Position numbers and translations under genes: made by a program
Source of the DNA: Phycisphaerales bacterium
GTDB taxonomy: Bacteria > Planctomycetota > Phycisphaerae > Phycisphaerales > UBA1924
Length of the DNA: 9,648 bases
NCBI GenBank assembly: GCA_007124345.1
Contig: SLFH01000189.1
Span: 1-9,648 of the forward strand
Direction: 5' to 3'
Shown here: in pieces, positions 6,635 through 9,648 of the stretch
Layout of the letters: each line of letters opens with the position of its first letter
Numbering within the stretch: position 1 is the first letter of the stretch
The notes under the pieces: model-generated
The model's input: the letters and a program-made list of their open reading frames with translations, nothing else
What the model was told of the DNA's origin: nothing
The model's database searches: none

Positions 6635-7398
6635 CGCAAGACAACAACATTTCGATCGACCTCGCCTGCGACGCGGGCGAAGCATCGACCCCAGACGGGG
6701 TCGCCATCGAGCGGGCGATCATGGAGCGGGTGACCTCCGTGCACATCGCCTGCGGCGGGCACGCGGGCGACATCGCGACCATCCGCCGCACGATCGAGTC
6801 GGCCCTCTCGCTCGGGCTCGCGATCGGCGCGCATCCGTCGTACCCGGATCGGGAGGGCTTCGGGCGCAGGTCGGTGCAGATCACGAGAGGGGATCTGCTC
6901 GCCTCGCTGCAAGACCAGGTCGCGTTGCTGGCGGGGCTCGCGGGGGAGGCGGGAGCCGAACTCGTCCACCTCAAGCCGCACGGCGCGCTCTACCACGACG
7001 CGTCCCTTCGTCCGGAGGTCGCCGATGCGATCGCGGAGGTCGCTTCGGCAGCGGGGCTGCTGCTTGTCGGCGCCGCGGGTTCGCGTGCGGTTGAGCAGTG
7101 GCGCGACGCCGGGCTGCGTGTTGCTCCCGAGGGGTTCGCCGACCGTCGCTACCTCGCAGACGGGTCGCTCCGCTCCCGGGCCGAGCCCGACGCGGTGATC
7201 ACAGACCCGCTCGCCGCCGCCGACCAGGCGCTGAAGCTCGCTCTTGGCGAGCCGATCGAGATCCCAGATGGCGCGGTTCGCCTGGATGTGCGCACGATCT
7301 GCGTCCACGCCGACACGCCCGGGGCGGCGGGGGTGGTCGGGAACGTCGCCGATCGCCTGATGCAGAGCGGCTTCCGGCTGCTCCCCCCGGGCCGATGA
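6631..7398 (+). CDS. pxpA: 5-oxoprolinase subunit A (PxpA, LamB/YcsF family)
   Basis: The 255-residue product has the LamB/YcsF signature from end to end: D10-x3-D14-x2-E17 near the start, IACGGHAGD (39-47), GAHPSYPDREGFGRR (66-80) with H68, LKPHGALY (114-121), EGFADRRY (167-174) and ICVHADTPGA (223-232). PxpA is required with PxpB and PxpC for ATP-dependent hydrolysis of 5-oxoproline to glutamate in the cytoplasm, and its normal length of about 250 residues suggests a working subunit. Two places differ from the commonest family pattern as I remember it: DLNCDLGE is DLACDAGE, so N becomes A12, and NIACG is HIACG, so N becomes H38. This may be a lineage variant. The start overlaps the pxpC stop as ATGA (6631-6634), with no separate ribosome binding site, which fits translational coupling. 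Confidence 0.93.
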   Translation: MTQDNNISIDLACDAGEASTPDGVAIERAIMERVTSVHIACGGHAGDIATIRRTIESALSLGLAIGAHPSYPDREGFGRRSVQITRGDLLASLQDQVALLAGLAGEAGAELVHLKPHGALYHDASLRPEVADAIAEVASAAGLLLVGAAGSRAVEQWRDAGLRVAPEGFADRRYLADGSLRSRAEPDAVITDPLAAADQALKLALGEPIEIPDGAVRLDVRTICVHADTPGAAGVVGNVADRLMQSGFRLLPPGR

Positions 7399-7436
7399 CG
7401 ACAGAACCGGCGGCGCCGCGACGCAAGGTACACTGA
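7395..7436 (+). CDS. candidate 13-residue mini-ORF overlapping the pxpA stop
   Basis: An ATG overlaps the pxpA stop codon as ATGA (7395-7398), exactly as at the pxpB/pxpC and pxpC/pxpA junctions. It opens 13 codons (MTTEPAAPRRKVH) ending with TGA at 7434-7436, six bases before the ATG of the carbonic-anhydrase-like gene. It could pass re-initiating ribosomes on to that gene, which otherwise lacks a good ribosome binding site. The peptide itself shows nothing recognisable, and chance is a plausible alternative. Confidence 0.3.
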   Translation: MTTEPAAPRRKVH

Positions 7437-7442
7437 ACGATC

Positions 7443-7904
7443 ATGGCGTACACCTCATCGCTGAAATACGAGCCCGAACGCATCCACGCAGCCGCGATCT
7501 ACTGCTCCGACGGTCGTGTCGGCGCGCACTTCGACGACTTCCTGACCCACGGGCTGAAACTGCCGAGGTACGACCGCGTGGCGTTGCCCGGGGGGCCGGC
7601 CTCGCTGGCCGAGCACACCGAGTCGCATATCGAGGTCCGCTGCGTCGTCGAAGAGCTCCGGTTCCTCGTCGAGGCGCACGAGCTCCAGCGTGTGGTGTTG
7701 ATCGCCCACCAGGAGTGCGCCTTCTACAGCGCGAGGCTGCACCTCGCCGAGGCGGAGTTGGAGCGCCAGCAGCGGGCGGACCTGCTCAAAGCGGCCGAAC
7801 GGGTCCGCGAAATCACGGGCATCTCCGAGGTCGAGGCGTACTTCGCCCGAATCGACGGCGAGCCCCGGCGGATCGTTTTCGACCCGGTCTCTGTCGAACG
7901 CTGA
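7443..7904 (+). CDS. short beta-carbonic-anhydrase-like protein
   Basis: The 153-residue product carries the zinc-site pattern of beta-carbonic anhydrases: C21-S-D23-G-R25 after a hydrophobic strand, and H89-Q-E-C92 after another (VVLIAH). C21, H89 and C92 would bind zinc, and D23-R25 is the usual catalytic dyad. Normal beta-carbonic anhydrases are about 200-220 residues, so this is a compact relative; a region YDRVALPGGPAS (43-54) sits where the family has its substrate-side loop. True carbonic anhydrase activity (CO2 to bicarbonate) is possible but not shown, and a related zinc protein is equally likely. The gene starts 44 bp after pxpA on the same strand with no clear promoter between, so it is probably the last gene of the pxp transcript. 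The nearest SD-like string, AAGG, is rather far from the ATG. Confidence 0.65.
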   Translation: MAYTSSLKYEPERIHAAAIYCSDGRVGAHFDDFLTHGLKLPRYDRVALPGGPASLAEHTESHIEVRCVVEELRFLVEAHELQRVVLIAHQECAFYSARLHLAEAELERQQRADLLKAAERVREITGISEVEAYFARIDGEPRRIVFDPVSVER

Positions 7905-7910
7905 AAGACG

Positions 7911-7941
7911 GCCCGTCCCAGGGCGGACCTTGTGTATTTTT
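7911..7941 (+). terminator. weak terminator candidate after the pxp cluster
   Basis: GCCC (7911-7914) and GGGC (7921-7924) form a short G+C stem, followed after 12 bases by a five-T run at 7937-7941. The stem is short and the T-run is displaced, so intrinsic activity would be poor. Its place, seven bases after the last gene of the cluster, is right. Confidence 0.3.
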
Positions 7942-8097
7942 CGTCCGGGAACACAACCGGGCAGACGCGCCAGCCCCGACGATCCTCCGAGCTTCACCGG
8001 TTTCTCCCCCTCTCCTCGCCTTCCCACCGGCCCGGAACGGGGGTGAACGCCATATCCAACCGATAGGCAATTGACGGCGTTGAGTCGTCACCGTCCC

Positions 8098-8104
8098 GGA
8101 GGAG
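8098..8104 (+). promoter_or_regulatory. strong Shine-Dalgarno GGAGGAG
   Basis: GGAGGAG ends six bases before the ATG at 8111 and fixes that start. It suggests efficient, independent translation of the coiled-coil membrane protein. Confidence 0.85.
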
Positions 8105-8110
8105 TGCACC

Positions 8111-9559
8111 ATGACAGTCTCAACTGCGAACGCGGCGCGTTGGATCAATACCTCGGCCGCACCCGAGGACGAGATGCTCGCGGTCATCGCCGACCTTGAA
8201 GCCCGCCTCGCGAGCCTCCGGGAGAACCAGCACGAGCGGGTCCGCCTCCAGAGCGCTCTGGACGCCGCCGCCGGCACACTCGAAACCACACGCTCCCAGC
8301 TCTCCGGACGCTTCGCACAGCTGGAGGAGAAGGAACGCGAGATCGACGGCGAGTTCCGCGTCGTCGAGGCCGAGCGGGCGAGCGTCGAGGCCGAGCGGAT
8401 CGAGGTCGTCCGCCGCCTCTCGGACCTTGCGAGGACCGACACCGTCGACTCGGCCCTCCGTGAGGAGCTCAAGGCCCGCGAGTCGGCCCTGAGCGAACGA
8501 GAGGAACGCCTCGCCGCCCGGATGGAGGATCTCGAAGACGAACGGCGCGACGCCGAGCGTGATCGGCAAGAGATCGAACGCGAGCAGGCCCGCCTCCGCG
8601 AGCAGGCCAGGACCCAGCAGGAGCAGGCCCGCCGACTCGAAGTCCTCGAAGCGGACCTGAGGAAGCGCGAGAACGAGCTCGACGAGGAGTTCCGCCGCTT
8701 CGAGCGCCGCAAGGTCGAGCTCTCCGCCGAGTCCGATGTCCTCCGCGACGCCCTCGGCCGGGCGCGGGCCGAGGCCGAGCGGGCAGACGAACGCGTCAAG
8801 GCCGAGGCCGGCAGGGCCGACAGCCTCGAAGGCAAGTGCGGCGACCTCGAACGCGATCGCTCACGCATGCGTTCGGAGCTCTCAAGGCTGAAGCGCGAGC
8901 TCGCCGAGGCCGAACGACTCAAAGGGACGCAGCAGCACCAGGACGGGCACCACAAGAAGTCCAGGCAGGTTGGCCCGATCATCGTGGCGATCTGGGTCCT
9001 CACGGTCGGACTCTCGGCCCTCGCGGCTTTTATCGGTGTCGCGGCCGAGTCCATCGCTCTGGGCGCTGGCATGGTCGGCGTGGTCTTCAGCGCATCGGTG
9101 CTCGCCTTCCTCGCGGTCGCCAGAAGGATCTGGGATCCCGCCGGCTTGGTCGTGGCCCTCTTCGCAGGCACCGCCGGAATCTGGGCCTCGGCCTGGTACA
9201 GCGGCGTGCAGACCGCCCTCGCCTCGTGGGACCTCCCGCTCCACCGCATCCCCGTCGAGATCATCGCAAACATCGAGCCGGCGACCGCCGCCTTCACCGC
9301 ATGCCTCGCCGTCGGCGTCGTGGTCTGCATGGCCTGCTCGGGCTCGGGCATGCTCGGGCTGACGGTCGTCGCGGCGATCGGGGCCGGGTTCCTCCTCGGG
9401 CTGTCTGATAACGGCGGGATGATGCCCGTCGGTGCCGCAGTCGCATGGAGCGCACTTATGGCCGCGGCTCTTGGACGCTGGGCCCTCGCCCGCTCCGGAT
9501 CGGTCAACGAAGGCAGCCGCATCGTCGAGGGCGTGCCTCTTCGGCCTGGAATCAGCTGA
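8111..9559 (+). CDS. long coiled-coil protein with six C-terminal membrane helices, function unknown
   Basis: I do not recognise this 482-residue protein. Residues 18-272 are almost pure coiled coil, rich in Glu, Arg, Ala and Leu, with one likely break near 105-115 (LARTDTVDSA). A His/Lys-rich linker (276-286) leads into six predicted membrane helices at about 289-311, 315-337, 343-362, 391-409, 413-431 and 437-459, with a short polar tail. Positive residues before helix 1, between helices 2 and 3 (R338-R339) and after helix 6 place both ends and the whole coil in the cytoplasm. Helices are Ala/Gly/Val-rich with no obvious charged transport residues; C398, C406 and C409 cluster in helix 4. 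The loop at 363-390 would face the periplasm. No signal peptide, enzyme motif or nucleotide site is visible. A structural, tethering or membrane-organising role is possible but is inference. It has its own ribosome binding site and terminator. Confidence 0.85.
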   Translation: MTVSTANAARWINTSAAPEDEMLAVIADLEARLASLRENQHERVRLQSALDAAAGTLETTRSQLSGRFAQLEEKEREIDGEFRVVEAERASVEAERIEVVRRLSDLARTDTVDSALREELKARESALSEREERLAARMEDLEDERRDAERDRQEIEREQARLREQARTQQEQARRLEVLEADLRKRENELDEEFRRFERRKVELSAESDVLRDALGRARAEAERADERVKAEAGRADSLEGKCGDLERDRSRMRSELSRLKRELAEAERLKGTQQHQDGHHKKSRQVGPIIVAIWVLTVGLSALAAFIGVAAESIALGAGMVGVVFSASVLAFLAVARRIWDPAGLVVALFAGTAGIWASAWYSGVQTALASWDLPLHRIPVEIIANIEPATAAFTACLAVGVVVCMACSGSGMLGLTVVAAIGAGFLLGLSDNGGMMPVGAAVAWSALMAAALGRWALARSGSVNEGSRIVEGVPLRPGIS

Positions 9560-9599
9560 CCGATCGGCACGGAGCTGAAACACAGAACTCGCCAAAGAC

Positions 9600-9629
9600 A
9601 ACGCTCGGCCTCGAAAGGCCGGGCGTTTT
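9600..9629 (+). terminator. intrinsic terminator of the coiled-coil membrane protein gene
   Basis: A 12-bp stem (9600-9611 with 9616-9627, including one T-G wobble) closes a CGAA tetraloop and is followed by a TTTT tract at 9626-9629. It lies 40 bases after the stop codon. The structure is strong and G+C-rich, as expected of a Rho-independent terminator. Confidence 0.85.
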
Positions 9630-9642
9630 CACTGTCCCAGTG
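9630..9642. repeat. small second hairpin after the terminator
   Basis: CACTG (9630-9634) and CAGTG (9638-9642) form a perfect 5-bp inverted repeat with a 3-base loop, directly after the terminator T-run. It may be a backup structure or belong to whatever lies beyond the window; chance is possible at this size. Confidence 0.3.
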
Positions 9643-9648
9643 GGGAGA

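Larger units (their letters stand above)
7905..8110 (+). other. 206-bp spacer before the coiled-coil membrane protein gene
   Basis: This is the longest gene-free stretch in the window. It holds a weak terminator-like hairpin at its start, an inverted repeat TTGTGT/ACACAA (7930-7935, 7951-7956), and two alternative short inverted repeats just before the ribosome binding site: TGACG/CGTCA at 8072-8076 and 8086-8090, and GACGG/CCGTC at 8073-8077 and 8091-8095. I see no convincing promoter boxes and no known riboswitch. Confidence 0.4.

Noticed and set aside
7930..7956. TTGTGT/ACACAA inverted repeat as an operator or terminator stem
   Set aside because: The arms are 6 bp with a 15-base loop, and the A/T-rich arms are too weak to support a call.
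7813..9570. A minus-strand open frame of 585 codons
   Set aside because: It mirrors the coiled-coil gene; its Ser/Arg-rich low-complexity translation comes from reading Glu/Arg/Leu codons backwards.
1..9648. CRISPR array, tRNA, rRNA or insertion sequence
   Set aside because: I saw no regularly spaced repeats, cloverleaf, ribosomal RNA signature, transposase or flanking terminal repeats.

Overview
The window is G+C-rich bacterial DNA. Hand counts on sampled lines give about 70% G+C in the pxp genes, 63% in one line of the ATPase gene and about 61% in the first 540 bases. Long antisense open frames are common, as expected at this composition. Two predicted lipoproteins, mostly weak ribosome binding sites and the protein style suggest a Gram-negative-type bacterium, and Planctomycetota (Phycisphaerae-like) is my best guess. 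No rRNA, tRNA, CRISPR array, insertion sequence or integrase is visible.

Layout: (1) Minus strand, 1-1247: a PD-(D/E)XK nuclease-fold gene cut by the window edge, preceded by a small lipoprotein gene resembling the DUF2459 family. (2) Plus strand, 1408-1905: a lipoprotein with a complete cupin metal site. (3) Minus strand, 1963-4827: a full-length P2-type cation-transporting ATPase, convergent with the cupin gene. (4) Plus strand, 4914-7904: a compact cluster pxpB-pxpC-pxpA, the three subunits of the prokaryotic 5-oxoprolinase, joined by ATGA overlaps. It is followed by a 13-codon mini-ORF joined in the same way and by a short beta-carbonic-anhydrase-like gene. (5) Plus strand, 8111-9559: an unrecognised protein with a coiled coil of about 250 residues followed by six membrane segments, with its own strong ribosome binding site and a clear terminator.

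How they work together: PxpABC hydrolyses 5-oxoproline (pyroglutamate, a spontaneous breakdown product of glutamine and glutamate) to glutamate using ATP. The carbonic-anhydrase-like protein probably shares the transcript, but its role is unknown. The ATPase gene starts 86 bp from pxpB in the opposite direction. The other genes look like independent units. No complete new system is evident. The items most worth a second look are the edge nuclease with its lower G+C, the coiled-coil/six-helix membrane protein, the carbonic-anhydrase-like tail of the pxp cluster, the lipoprotein that seems to lack its family cysteine, and the ATPase lacking several canonical calcium ligands. No gene-free stretch exceeds 300 bases; the longest is 7905-8110.
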